A DNA stretch of 9,811 bases, from NCBI GenBank assembly GCA_051881655.1, contig JBJEQH010000163.1, forward strand, positions 1 to 9,811, written 5' to 3'. Shown here piece after piece: positions 1 to 7,404 of the stretch; position 1 is the first letter of the stretch, and the number at the start of each line of letters is the position of its first letter. The position numbers and the translations under genes were made by a program. The notes under the pieces are model-generated. The model did no database searches. It had not been told where the DNA came from and saw only the letters and a program-made list of their open reading frames with translations. This stretch comes from Heritagella sp051881655 (GTDB lineage Bacteria > Bacillota > Clostridia > Oscillospirales > Acutalibacteraceae).

Positions 1-19
1 AAAAATTATTCGTCATATT

Positions 20-63
20 TATAATATTATTCATACAATTTTATTCCTGTATGGAGATGAGGG
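20..63 (+). promoter_or_regulatory. Possible -10 box and ribosome binding site of the M28 peptidase gene
   Basis: An exact TATAAT lies at 20-25 in very AT-rich DNA. Its -35 box would fall at or beyond the left edge of the window, so the promoter cannot be confirmed. A purine-rich Shine-Dalgarno stretch, GGAGATGAGGG, spans 53-63. It sits correctly for the ATG at 66 and overlaps the alternative ATG at 51, which has no such site in front of it. This is the reason for preferring the start at 66. Confidence 0.4.
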
Positions 64-65
64 TC

Positions 66-1457
66 ATGAAAAAAGCAGCAAAAAAGTGGGTAAGCATGTT
101 CCTTGTGGGGGTATTGGCGGTGTTTTCCGCCATGACTTCCGTAAGTGCCAAGGAACCGGATGGTAGCTCTGTAAAGTATGATTATGCAGAACTGTGCGAA
201 GAGTACATGGAGTATATCGCGGCGAATTTCCCGGATCGCGGAGATATTCAGGAGGGTGTGGATCCGGGAGAAGACAATCGCCATGAAGAATGCCGGGCCT
301 ACCTGATTTCGGAGCTGAAAAAAGCCGGATATACCGAAGACGAGATCGAAGAGGATGCCTTCCAGACGGTGAAAACCCGCAAAGGAGTAACGAAGATCTA
401 TAACGGCGTAAATCTGATTGTGACCATTGAAGGAGCAGATCCCACCAAGCAGTTGGTAGTGGGGGCTCATTATGACGGTGACGGCTGCGGGGACAACGCC
501 TCCGGTGTGGCGCTGCTGCTGGGCAACGCCGTTGGCATGAAAAAGGACGGCTGGCAGCCCCAGTATACGGTGAAGCTGGTGTTCTTTGATCAGGAGGAAA
601 TCGGTCTGTATGGGGCGGCCCATTATGCCGAAGAAATGACGGAAGAAGAGGCGGCCAGTACCTTGTTTATGCTGAACGTCGATTCCATTGCCTTTGGGGA
701 TTACTGCAACCTGTACGGCGGCGTTACTCAGGAGGACGGAACCGTAGAGGGAGCCGAGGCCTATGAAAAAGCGATGGATGTGGCCGAAAGCATCGGACTG
801 AAAGTGTACCGCACCGAGGATTTGGACGGTTACTATGCGAAGAACGGTGAGGGTCCGGCCATCGAGGCCGACGCCATTTACAGCAATCCCTGGACCAAGG
901 AAAACCCCGCGCCTATTGATGGGGAGATTTACTCTCCGGCCACCGGTTTCTGGAGCGATCATGTGGATTTTGTGGAAAAGGGAATCCCGTATATCTACTT
1001 TGAGGCCACCAACTGGTATGCAGAGGGTGACGGCGGTTGGGATGCCTATACCGGTTATTTTGAGACAGTGGATGAAACGGCCTGCCAGGAGGGGAATTCG
1101 TACGATGGTATGTTTATGAATACCAAATACGATACGCTGGCTAATCTGCAGAAGCTGTTCCCCGGCCGTTCCCTTGCCCATTTCCATGTCTATTCGCCTC
1201 TGCTGTCCGCCCTGATGGAGCCGGTTGTCGAGGAAGAAGAGGAATCGTCGTCTTCGTCCTCTGAGGAGGAGAGCTCGCTGGTTTCCCAGCCCGAATCCTC
1301 GGGAAGTGAGAACGGAGATGCCTCGGAATCCAGGGACGATAAGACACCCAGTGCAGGGGATACGGACAGCACCGTGGTTCTCTGGGGAGTGACGATGGCA
1401 GTCGCCGGTGTTCTGACAATCTGTGCCTATAAAAAGCAGAAAGCTTCCAAATCATAA
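66..1457 (+). CDS. Secreted, surface-anchored M28-family zinc aminopeptidase
   Basis: This is a predicted exported metallo-aminopeptidase of peptidase family M28, likely to trim amino acids from peptides outside the cell. Counting from the ATG at 66 (463 residues), a Lys-rich start and hydrophobic core followed by VSA-K near residue 28 form a signal peptide. The two-zinc site is complete: H135 and D143 in the GAHYDGDGCGDNASG segment, E177-E178 in FFDQEEIG (catalytic base plus ligand), D206 in NVDS, and H299 in SDHVDF. A Ser/Glu-rich low-complexity stalk runs from about 389 to 430. It is followed by TPSAGD (427-432), a hydrophobic helix (about 436-455) and the basic tail KKQKASKS. This is the layout of a sortase signal or a C-terminal membrane anchor. 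An in-frame ATG at 51 would add five residues but lies inside the ribosome binding site. The gene stands alone and ends in a strong terminator. Family assignment is firm; substrate is unknown. Confidence 0.9.
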   Translation: MKKAAKKWVSMFLVGVLAVFSAMTSVSAKEPDGSSVKYDYAELCEEYMEYIAANFPDRGDIQEGVDPGEDNRHEECRAYLISELKKAGYTEDEIEEDAFQTVKTRKGVTKIYNGVNLIVTIEGADPTKQLVVGAHYDGDGCGDNASGVALLLGNAVGMKKDGWQPQYTVKLVFFDQEEIGLYGAAHYAEEMTEEEAASTLFMLNVDSIAFGDYCNLYGGVTQEDGTVEGAEAYEKAMDVAESIGLKVYRTEDLDGYYAKNGEGPAIEADAIYSNPWTKENPAPIDGEIYSPATGFWSDHVDFVEKGIPYIYFEATNWYAEGDGGWDAYTGYFETVDETACQEGNSYDGMFMNTKYDTLANLQKLFPGRSLAHFHVYSPLLSALMEPVVEEEEESSSSSSEEESSLVSQPESSGSENGDASESRDDKTPSAGDTDSTVVLWGVTMAVAGVLTICAYKKQKASKS

Positions 1458-1478
1458 AATTTCTATAAAAGAAAAATA

Positions 1479-1525
1479 ACAGGGGAGAAGAACCGATTAA
1501 GGGGGTTCTTCTCCCCCTGTTTTTA
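1479..1525 (+). terminator. Rho-independent terminator of the M28 peptidase gene
   Basis: The left arm at 1479-1494 (ACAGGGGAGAAGAACC) pairs with 1504-1520. There is one bulged C, a 9-base loop, and a run of five T from 1520. It lies 22 bases after the stop codon, so the peptidase gene is probably transcribed alone. Confidence 0.88.
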
Positions 1526-1659
1526 TGGGGCACCGGAAAAGAAGCATTTGCGAACTGTTTAGGTCTCATTCATATTTCCTTCACAACTGCGTGGTATTCT
1601 GCAACCGGTAATATTTGAAGGCAGGGAAAAGTTTTGAAAGAAAGAGGAGAAAACGGGTT
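1526..1659 (+). other. Upstream region of the ABC exporter gene, promoter not resolved
   Basis: A terminator on the left requires a new promoter here, yet no good pair of hexamers is seen. The best weak candidate is TTGCGA at 1547-1552 with CATATT at 1571-1576 (18-base spacer). TAATAT at 1609-1614 has no partner at a normal distance. No clear operator repeat is visible. Confidence 0.35.
1643..1650 (+). promoter_or_regulatory. Ribosome binding site that sets the ABC exporter start
   Basis: AGAGGAGA lies 9 bases upstream of the ATG at 1660. No comparable site precedes the upstream in-frame ATG at 1615, so the shorter protein beginning MLQLKNIVKEY is preferred. That is also where ATPase domains of this family normally begin. 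Confidence 0.75.
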
Positions 1660-4311
1660 ATGCTTCAGCTGAAAAATATTGTAAAAGAGTACGAGGTGGG
1701 AGGAAATCGGGTCACAGCCCTGAAAGGAGTTTCGGTAGCGTTTCGGAAGAATGAATTTGTCTCCGTCCTGGGCCCCAGCGGCTGCGGAAAGACTACGCTT
1801 CTGAACATCATCGGTGGGCTCGATCAGTACACCACCGGTGATCTGGTGATCCGCGGGCGTTCCACCCGGGATTACCGTGACCGGGACTGGGATACCTATC
1901 GGAACAACTCGGTAGGCTTTGTATTCCAAAGCTATAACCTGATTCCCCATCAGACCGTACTGGCCAATGTGGAGCTGGCCCTGACGCTGTCCGGGGTTTC
2001 CCGCGAGGAGCGCCGCCGCCGTGCCCGGGAGGTTTTGGAGAAGGTGGGGCTGGGCGATCAGCTGCATAAAAAGCCCAACCAGATGTCCGGCGGGCAGATG
2101 CAGCGGGTGGCCATTGCCCGTGCACTGGTCAATGACCCGGACATTCTGCTGGCGGATGAGCCCACCGGTGCCCTGGATTCGGCGACCAGCGTGCAGATTA
2201 TGGAAATCCTGAAGGAAGTGGCGAAGGATCGGCTGGTGATTATGGTCACCCATAACCCGGAACTGGCCGAGCAGTATTCCACCCGGATTGTACGGTTGAA
2301 GGATGGACAGATCATCGACGACAGCGATCCCTATGAGGAGCCCCAGGCCGAGGCGGCCCCGCCGAAAAAGGAGAAGGGCCGCAAAAAGGCAGGGCGCAAC
2401 TCCATGTCTCTTTTCACGGCACTGTCGCTGAGTATGAATAACCTGATGACCAAAAAGGGGCGCACCTTTCTCACGGCCTTTGCCGGATCCATCGGCATTA
2501 TCGGGATTGCGCTGATTCTGGCCATTTCCAATGGCGTGCAGAGCTACATTGACAAGGTGGAGAAGGATACGCTCTCCTCCTATCCGGTGATGATCAGTGA
2601 AAAAGCAGTGGATTCCGCCTCGCTGCTCACTTCCCTGATGGATTCGGGCAAAAAGGAACCGGATCATGATATGGACCGTATTTATTCCTCGGATATTCTG
2701 GGCAGCATGCTCGATATGATGAGCACCGAGGTGAAGAGCAACAATTTGTCCGGATTTAAACAGTATCTGGAAGAGAGCGATGAGATTGACCAGTATGCTG
2801 CCGATATCCAGTACAGCTACGACCTGGATCTGCAGGTCTATGCATCCGATACCGGGGACGGGATTGTGCGCGTGAACCCCAGCTCGGTTTTCGAGACCAT
2901 GGGCATGAGCTCGATGGCAAACATGAGCAACATGATGACCAGTATGACCGGAACGGGCAATCGGGTGGATGTGTTTGAGGAGCTAATGGGCAATCAGACA
3001 TTGCGGGAAACCCAGTACGATCTGGTGGAAGGCCGCTGGCCCGAAAAAGCAGACGAAGTGGTGCTGATCGTGGATGAGAACAATGAGGTCAGCGACTATA
3101 CTCTGTATGCACTGGGACTGAAAGACCAGGATGAGATGAAGGATCTGATGGAGAAGGTGCAGAACGGTGAAACACTGGATTCGGAGGGAACCAGTTACTC
3201 CTATGACGAAATTTTGGGGATGACCTTCCGCCTGGTGCTGCAGCCGGATCTGTATGAGAAGAATGAAGAGGGCCTTTGGATTTATAAGGGGGAAGACGAA
3301 TCCTTTATGAAAGAGGCCATTGCAAACGGCCGCGAGCTGCGCGTGGTGGGAATTATCCGCGTGGATCCCGAGCAAAACAACCAAACCGAAACCGGCGGCA
3401 TTGGCTATACCCAGGCCCTGACCCAGTTGGTGATCGAGGAGATCAACGATTCGCAGATGGTGAAAGAGCAGAAGGCAGATCCCGTCCATGACGTGTGCAC
3501 CGGCCTGCCCTTCACTGATACAGAGGAGGCGGAGGAAATCCGCGCCGAACAGGAAGATGCGGCGCCCCGCTATGATCTCAGCCAGTTTTCCACCGAACAG
3601 CAGGCATATCTCACCACCCTCTCTCCCGAGGAGCTGCAGCAGGTGATGACGCAGTACGGCGTTTCCCCCATGGAGGAGGAAGTGAAGATCTCCGCGTCTA
3701 CCTATGAGGAAAACCTGCAGGCACTGGGCGTGTGCGATGAGGAAAAGCCGTCGGGCATTACCATTTATCCCCGGGATTTTGACGCAAAGGAATCCATCTG
3801 CACCATGATCACCGAGTACAATGACCGGCAGGAAAATGAGGAGGATACGATTGACTATACCGACTATATCGGCCTGATGATGAACAGTGTGACCACCATT
3901 GTGAACATGATCACCTATGTGCTGATTGCCTTTGTGGCGATCTCGCTGATTGTCTCGTCGATTATGATCGGAATTATCACCTATATTTCGGTATTGGAGC
4001 GCACCAAGGAAATCGGGATCCTGCGCAGCATCGGCGCTTCCAAAAAGGATATCTCCCGTGTGTTCAATGCCGAAACCCTGATTGAGGGCTTTGTGGCCGG
4101 TGCGCTGGGAATCCTGATTACCCTGCTTTTGTGCATTCCCGTCAATCTGGTGGTGGAATCGCTGACCGGTGTGGCCGGTATTGCGGCTCTGCCGTGGCAG
4201 GGAGCTGTGATTCTGGTCGCGATCAGCGTCTTGCTGACGATGATCGCCGGTCTGATTCCCTCGAGGATGGCAGCCAAGAAGGATCCGGTGGTGGCGCTCC
4301 GTACGGAGTAA
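1660..4311 (+). CDS. MacB-type ABC exporter, fused ATPase and permease with a large extracellular domain
   Basis: This is a single-chain ABC exporter half (883 residues) that probably dimerises in the cytoplasmic membrane. The N-terminal ATPase is complete: Walker A GPSGCGKTT (38-46), Q-loop Q90, signature MSGGQMQR (142-149), Walker B LLADEP with D166-E167, and switch H198. A charged Pro/Lys linker (about 225-250) leads to TM1 (about 272-293). A roughly 450-residue outside domain follows (about 294-745). Then come TM2 (about 748-776), the FtsX/MacB coupling segment ERTKEIGILRSIGASKKDI (780-798), TM3 (about 810-832) and TM4 (about 849-868), ending PVVALRTE. The domain order and four helices match MacB, LolCDE and BceAB-like exporters. 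Known members move peptides, antibiotics or lipoproteins, or signal the presence of antimicrobials. The start at ATG 1660 is chosen for AGAGGAGA at 1643-1650; the longer reading frame from 1615 would add 15 basic residues of no family type. No regulator or partner gene is adjacent. Substrate is unknown. Confidence 0.9.
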   Translation: MLQLKNIVKEYEVGGNRVTALKGVSVAFRKNEFVSVLGPSGCGKTTLLNIIGGLDQYTTGDLVIRGRSTRDYRDRDWDTYRNNSVGFVFQSYNLIPHQTVLANVELALTLSGVSREERRRRAREVLEKVGLGDQLHKKPNQMSGGQMQRVAIARALVNDPDILLADEPTGALDSATSVQIMEILKEVAKDRLVIMVTHNPELAEQYSTRIVRLKDGQIIDDSDPYEEPQAEAAPPKKEKGRKKAGRNSMSLFTALSLSMNNLMTKKGRTFLTAFAGSIGIIGIALILAISNGVQSYIDKVEKDTLSSYPVMISEKAVDSASLLTSLMDSGKKEPDHDMDRIYSSDILGSMLDMMSTEVKSNNLSGFKQYLEESDEIDQYAADIQYSYDLDLQVYASDTGDGIVRVNPSSVFETMGMSSMANMSNMMTSMTGTGNRVDVFEELMGNQTLRETQYDLVEGRWPEKADEVVLIVDENNEVSDYTLYALGLKDQDEMKDLMEKVQNGETLDSEGTSYSYDEILGMTFRLVLQPDLYEKNEEGLWIYKGEDESFMKEAIANGRELRVVGIIRVDPEQNNQTETGGIGYTQALTQLVIEEINDSQMVKEQKADPVHDVCTGLPFTDTEEAEEIRAEQEDAAPRYDLSQFSTEQQAYLTTLSPEELQQVMTQYGVSPMEEEVKISASTYEENLQALGVCDEEKPSGITIYPRDFDAKESICTMITEYNDRQENEEDTIDYTDYIGLMMNSVTTIVNMITYVLIAFVAISLIVSSIMIGIITYISVLERTKEIGILRSIGASKKDISRVFNAETLIEGFVAGALGILITLLLCIPVNLVVESLTGVAGIAALPWQGAVILVAISVLLTMIAGLIPSRMAAKKDPVVALRTE

Positions 4312-4340
4312 AAGCCGCCCCGTTTCCCATAGATCCCACA

Positions 4341-4410
4341 GAAATTCCCCCTTTTCATCCGGCGGTAACGGTTTGGAGAGGGGGAATTTCCCCTTTCACT
4401 GAAATCCCCC
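4341..4410 (+). repeat. Three-armed inverted repeat with mutually exclusive hairpins
   Basis: A 12-base arm, GAAATTCCCCCT at 4341-4352, is perfectly complementary to 4379-4390, with a 26-base loop. The right arm can also pair with GAAATCCCCC at 4401-4410, with one bulged A and a 10-base loop. The two hairpins share one arm and cannot form together. Neither is followed by a T run, so they do not look like ordinary terminators. They lie about 30 bases after the exporter stop codon and could act on its mRNA 3' end or on the small ORF that follows. Function is inferred only. Confidence 0.5.
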
Positions 4411-4445
4411 TCGGTTGGGGACAGGTGGAGAAAGGAAAAGAAAAC

Positions 4446-4532
4446 GTGAAGAAGAGAGGAACCCCCAGTGTGGTCTGCGGTGATACCGGTCAGGTGTGGT
4501 ACAGCTGCTGCGGCGGAGATGAGGTACGGTAA
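4446..4532 (+). CDS. Possible 28-residue Cys-containing peptide
   Basis: A GTG at 4446 opens a 28-codon frame ending in TAA at 4530-4532. The peptide begins MKKRG (reading GTG as Met), has three cysteines in the pattern C-x9-CC (residues 11, 21 and 22), and ends GGDEVR. A weak purine-rich site (AAAGGA at 4431-4436) lies 9 bases upstream. It sits between the competing hairpins and the terminator, and it converges on tldD-pmbA. I do not recognise it and have no homology evidence. It may equally be a chance frame in the exporter's 3' untranslated region; the frame stays open back into the exporter gene, which weakens the case. Confidence 0.22.
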   Translation: MKKRGTPSVVCGDTGQVWYSCCGGDEVR

Positions 4533-4553
4533 TCCCCGGAAAAGAAACCAAAG

Positions 4554-4597
4554 AAACGGCCCGGATCGTGGAAACTCCCACGATCCGGGCCGTTTTT
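4554..4597. terminator. Bidirectional terminator between the exporter region and pmbA
   Basis: An 18-base perfect stem pairs 4554-4571 with 4578-4595 around a 6-base loop. On the + strand it ends in five T (4593-4597). On the - strand it is followed by T-rich DNA (complement of 4540-4556). It directly abuts the pmbA stop codon, so it probably ends transcription from both sides. Confidence 0.88.
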
Positions 4598-5925
4598 CAG
4601 CTTCCGGCTACATTCAGTGATTCGATCAGCACATCCGGCGCGCCATAGCGGGGGAGGCCGGGGAAGGAGAAGGTGAGATTCTTTCCCACGGCCTGTACCT
4701 TCTGCAGCAGCTCCGGAAAGGATCCGGCCACCGTAATGCGGTCCACCGGGCGAACAATCCGCCCCTTCTCCACCCAGAATCCGCTGGAAAGAAGGGAAAA
4801 ACTGCCGGATATGGGGTTGACCCCTGCGTGGATGCCGCTCATGCCCGTGATGATCAGCCCGGTATCCAACTGCTGCATGAGTTCATCCGGGGAAAAAGCG
4901 CCGGGCTGCCAGATCAGATTGGTGGGGGCCACCCCCACCGGGGAGGAGGCGCCGCCGGGGCGGATTCCGTTGCCGGTGGAGGAAACGCCGTCCTTTTTGG
5001 CGGTTTTCAGGTTGTGCAGAAAGCCGCACAATCTCCCTTCCTGCAGCAAAACGGTGGGCTGGGCAGGGGTTCCCTCATCATCAAAGCGCAGCGGCATACC
5101 GGGGTCGAACGGATCATCCAGCAGAGTGACCTGCGGGGAAGCGATTACTTGGCCCACCTTCCCATTCAGAGGTGACAGCCCCTTTTGGACGCGGTCGGCG
5201 CAGAAAATGGGAGAAAATGCCTGCAGCAGTGTAAAAGCGGCCCGACCCTGCAGCAGAATGCGGTACCGGCCGGGCTCCACCGGGGAAGCACCCAGCCGGG
5301 CCGATGCCTGACGAACCGCTTTTTCCGCCAGTGTGTGGAGATCGGTGCTGCGGCAGGAAAAGGCGTAGTCATTCTGAACTTCCTCGCCCTTTTGGACAAT
5401 GGGAGAGGTAAACAGCAGCGAGCAGCCGCGGGTTTCCTCCGCCGCAAGGCCGCGGGTGTTGTGGAGGGATACCTTTGTGAGGGAAAGGGAGATTTCCGTG
5501 CTCTCGCAGCGGACGACGGGCTCTCCTTGTGAGAGGACGGCCTGCTCCAGCTTTTTGGCCAGTTCAATGCGCCCGGCTTCCGGGCAGGCGGCGATGGGAT
5601 CCTCCGGCTGTTCGACAGCGGGGTACACCTGGGGCCCCTGCATGGGGTGCTTATCCGCCGTTTCTACGGCCAGGGCATTGTCGATCGCCCGCTGCACCAG
5701 CGCAGCGGGATTCTCCATGCATTCGGTATAGGCGTAGCCATCCTTTCCGTCCTTCTGCACCCGCAGGCTGATCCCCAGGGTGCGGCTGACGGAATAGCTG
5801 TCAATTTCCTGCGAGAGAATCCCGACGGAGAATTCCTCACCCTCTCTTTTGTAGGTTTCGGCGGCCGTACAGCCGTTTTCCAGCGCCAGGCGGAACAGCT
5901 CCCGGCGAAAATCCTCGTATTTCAT
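4597..5925 (-). CDS. pmbA: TldE/PmbA, catalytically silent partner subunit of the TldD/TldE metalloprotease
   Basis: This protein (442 residues) belongs to the U62/PmbA-TldD family. In E. coli TldD and TldE form a heterodimeric protease that matures microcin B17 and degrades unfolded peptides such as CcdA; TldE carries no zinc site. Here the N-terminal domain (about 1-200) contains ETYKREGEEFSV and LGISLRVQKDGKDGYAYTE. The C-terminal barrel domain holds FDDEGTPAQPTVLL (281-294), matching MDDEGTPAHRTVLI of its neighbour, and the closing NPISGSFSLLSSGFWVEKG segment. At the place where TldD has HExxxH this protein has none, as expected for the partner. The start ATG overlaps the tldD stop codon by 4 bases (ATGA), so translation is likely coupled. 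An AGGAGGG lies further upstream with longer than ideal spacing. A longer in-frame extension to 6042 lies inside tldD and is rejected. Physiological substrate here is unknown. Confidence 0.93.
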   Translation of the reverse strand: MKYEDFRRELFRLALENGCTAAETYKREGEEFSVGILSQEIDSYSVSRTLGISLRVQKDGKDGYAYTECMENPAALVQRAIDNALAVETADKHPMQGPQVYPAVEQPEDPIAACPEAGRIELAKKLEQAVLSQGEPVVRCESTEISLSLTKVSLHNTRGLAAEETRGCSLLFTSPIVQKGEEVQNDYAFSCRSTDLHTLAEKAVRQASARLGASPVEPGRYRILLQGRAAFTLLQAFSPIFCADRVQKGLSPLNGKVGQVIASPQVTLLDDPFDPGMPLRFDDEGTPAQPTVLLQEGRLCGFLHNLKTAKKDGVSSTGNGIRPGGASSPVGVAPTNLIWQPGAFSPDELMQQLDTGLIITGMSGIHAGVNPISGSFSLLSSGFWVEKGRIVRPVDRITVAGSFPELLQKVQAVGKNLTFSFPGLPRYGAPDVLIESLNVAGS

Positions 5926-7319
5926 CCTTCGATTTTCCCTCCTTTTCCGCCGACGGTCATCGCGGATATGCGGATGCGCGGCTGGCCCACATTCACCGGT
6001 ACCGAGCCCGACACGGAGCCGCACATGCCTTGGGCCATCCACATTTTGGGCCCCACGCGGTCAATTTTCATCAGGACATCGCTGCCCTTTCCCACCAGGG
6101 TGGCGCCGCGCACCGGGCACAGGATTTTTCCGTCTCTCACCCAGTAGCCCTCGTCTACCGCAAAGTTAAATTCTCCGGTCAGCGGGTTTACCGATCCGCC
6201 GCCCAGCGTTTTGGCGTACAGCCCCTCCTGCATGGTGGCGATCATCTCCTCGGGGTCATCCCCGCCCGGCGCGAGAAAGGTGTTGGTCATACGGGAGGTG
6301 GGGGCATACGCGTAGCTCTCCCGGCGGCTGCTGCCCGTCAGCGGGTGCGGCGCCCGGCAGGCATTGGCCCGGTCGTACAGATAGCTCTTTAAAATACCGT
6401 TTTCAATCAGGACGGTCCGGTGGGCGGGGGTTCCCTCGTCATCCATGCCGTTCAGGCTGCCCCATTCACCCGCCAATGTGCCGTCATCCACCGCGGTCAC
6501 ACAGGGGGCGGCAATGCGCGTGCCCAACCGGTTGGCAAATTCCGAGTTCCCCCGGGCTACGCCGGTGGCCTCCAGAGAATGACCGCAGGCCTCGTGGAAG
6601 ATAACTCCGCCAAAGCCGCCGTCCATCACCACCGGGAAGGTGCCCGCCGGGCATTCCACCGCGTGCAGCATGGTCACGGCCTGACGCGCGGCCTGCCGGC
6701 CCAGCGCTTCGACATCCAGTGTATCATAAACGGAAAAATCCTGCCCGAAGCCCGGGGCACAGCGTCCGGTCTGGGATTCGGTGCCGTCAGAAGCCACGGC
6801 GGTCACGGCCAGCCGCGTGTAGGGGCGGCATGTGCTGGCCCACAGCCCCTCGCTGTTGATGACAAGGACCCGCTGTTCGCTGTCCATATAGCGGCACTGC
6901 ACCTGGGTAATTTCTTCGCTCTCTCCGCGGGCCGCCTGATACAGGCGCCGCAGCAGGGAAACCCGCATGGCATTCTTCACCCCGGAAAAGCCGTCGCCCG
7001 CAGTCTCATAGCAGACCGGGCGGAAGGGCGGCAGGGGAACCGTCGTATCTTTTTCACTGGGGAAAGCGGCGGCCGCTGCCCGGGCGGTGGCCAGCAGGGC
7101 CTCCTCTCCGATATCGGCCGTATAGGCGTACGAGCAGCGCGCTCCGCACAGAACGCGCACCCCCACCCCGCGGCAGCGGGTGTAAGAGGCATCCTCCACC
7201 CCGTCATTGGAGAGGGAGAGAGTGGTGCCGCTGGTGTCCTCACAGAACAGCTCGGCGAAGTCACCGCCGGTGTGAAGGGCCTCGCACAGAATTTTTTTGG
7301 CAAGATCAGGACTGAGCAA
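5922..7319 (-). CDS. tldD: TldD, zinc metalloprotease catalytic subunit
   Basis: This is the catalytic half (465 residues) of the TldD/TldE protease, a cytoplasmic enzyme that threads unfolded peptides into an enclosed active site. The zinc motif HExxxH is intact as H242-E243-ACG-H247 in the VIFHEACGHSLEATG segment. C433 in GMCGSVSG matches the position of the conserved third ligand Cys in E. coli TldD. Other family marks are GVGVRVLCGARCSYAYTAD near residue 51, MDDEGTPAHRTVLIENG (292-308), and NPLTGEFNF (378-386). The start is taken as TTG at 7319-7317 because GAAAGGAGA (complement of 7328-7336) lies 8 bases upstream and no in-frame ATG exists before the conserved N-terminal domain. An ATG at 7338 is in another frame and closes after 10 codons. 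It is the first gene of a two-gene operon with pmbA. Bacillota often carry this pair with no microcin nearby, so its role is probably general peptide turnover. Confidence 0.93.
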   Translation of the reverse strand: MLSPDLAKKILCEALHTGGDFAELFCEDTSGTTLSLSNDGVEDASYTRCRGVGVRVLCGARCSYAYTADIGEEALLATARAAAAAFPSEKDTTVPLPPFRPVCYETAGDGFSGVKNAMRVSLLRRLYQAARGESEEITQVQCRYMDSEQRVLVINSEGLWASTCRPYTRLAVTAVASDGTESQTGRCAPGFGQDFSVYDTLDVEALGRQAARQAVTMLHAVECPAGTFPVVMDGGFGGVIFHEACGHSLEATGVARGNSEFANRLGTRIAAPCVTAVDDGTLAGEWGSLNGMDDEGTPAHRTVLIENGILKSYLYDRANACRAPHPLTGSSRRESYAYAPTSRMTNTFLAPGGDDPEEMIATMQEGLYAKTLGGGSVNPLTGEFNFAVDEGYWVRDGKILCPVRGATLVGKGSDVLMKIDRVGPKMWMAQGMCGSVSGSVPVNVGQPRIRISAMTVGGKGGKIEG

Positions 7320-7327
7320 ACGGATTC

Positions 7328-7336
7328 TCTCCTTTC
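7328..7336 (-). promoter_or_regulatory. Ribosome binding site that sets the TTG start of tldD
   Basis: On the minus strand this reads GAAAGGAGA, 8 bases before TTG at 7319. It is the only good Shine-Dalgarno site near the start of the tldD frame and supports a TTG initiation codon. Confidence 0.75.
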
Positions 7337-7404
7337 ATGGATTGGCCGAATCCGAAAAGACCCGGCCCTTTTCTGTATATAAAAAATAAAAGAACAAAAG
7401 TGCT

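Larger units (their letters stand above)
4312..4596. other. Intergenic region between the ABC exporter and pmbA
   Basis: This 285-base gap holds the three-armed inverted repeat (4341-4410), a purine-rich stretch (about 4427-4445), the doubtful 28-codon ORF (4446-4532) and the bidirectional terminator (4554-4597). No terminator directly follows the exporter stop codon, so its transcript probably runs through the whole gap. Confidence 0.7.

Noticed and set aside
27..1187. A 386-codon open frame antisense to the M28 peptidase
   Set aside because: It mirrors the peptidase gene exactly, and the + strand holds every zinc ligand and a signal peptide.
1219..1300. Short tandem repeat in the peptidase stalk
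   Set aside because: The GAA/GAG and TCG/TCC runs only encode a Glu/Ser-rich linker; there is no regular repeat unit.
1547..1614. Promoter candidates for the ABC exporter
   Set aside because: TTGCGA/CATATT has several mismatches and an 18-base spacer, and TTCACA with TAATAT is spaced too far apart; neither is strong enough to call.
1570..2667. A 365-codon open frame antisense to the ABC exporter ATPase domain
   Set aside because: The + strand carries all ABC motifs in order; the antisense protein shows no domain or plausible ribosome binding site.
4312..4596. Riboswitch or T-box in the exporter-pmbA gap
   Set aside because: The hairpins are downstream of the exporter, not ahead of a recognisable gene on the same strand, and I recognise no conserved riboswitch core.
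7306..7338. A 10-codon ATG frame (MKGENPFAQS) overlapping the tldD start
   Set aside because: It could be a leader peptide, but it has no ribosome binding site of its own and its ATG is part of the site used by tldD.
6420..7382. A 320-codon + strand frame opposite tldD
   Set aside because: Low-complexity Gly/Ala/Arg/His composition and no motifs, while the opposite strand encodes an intact HExxxH protease.
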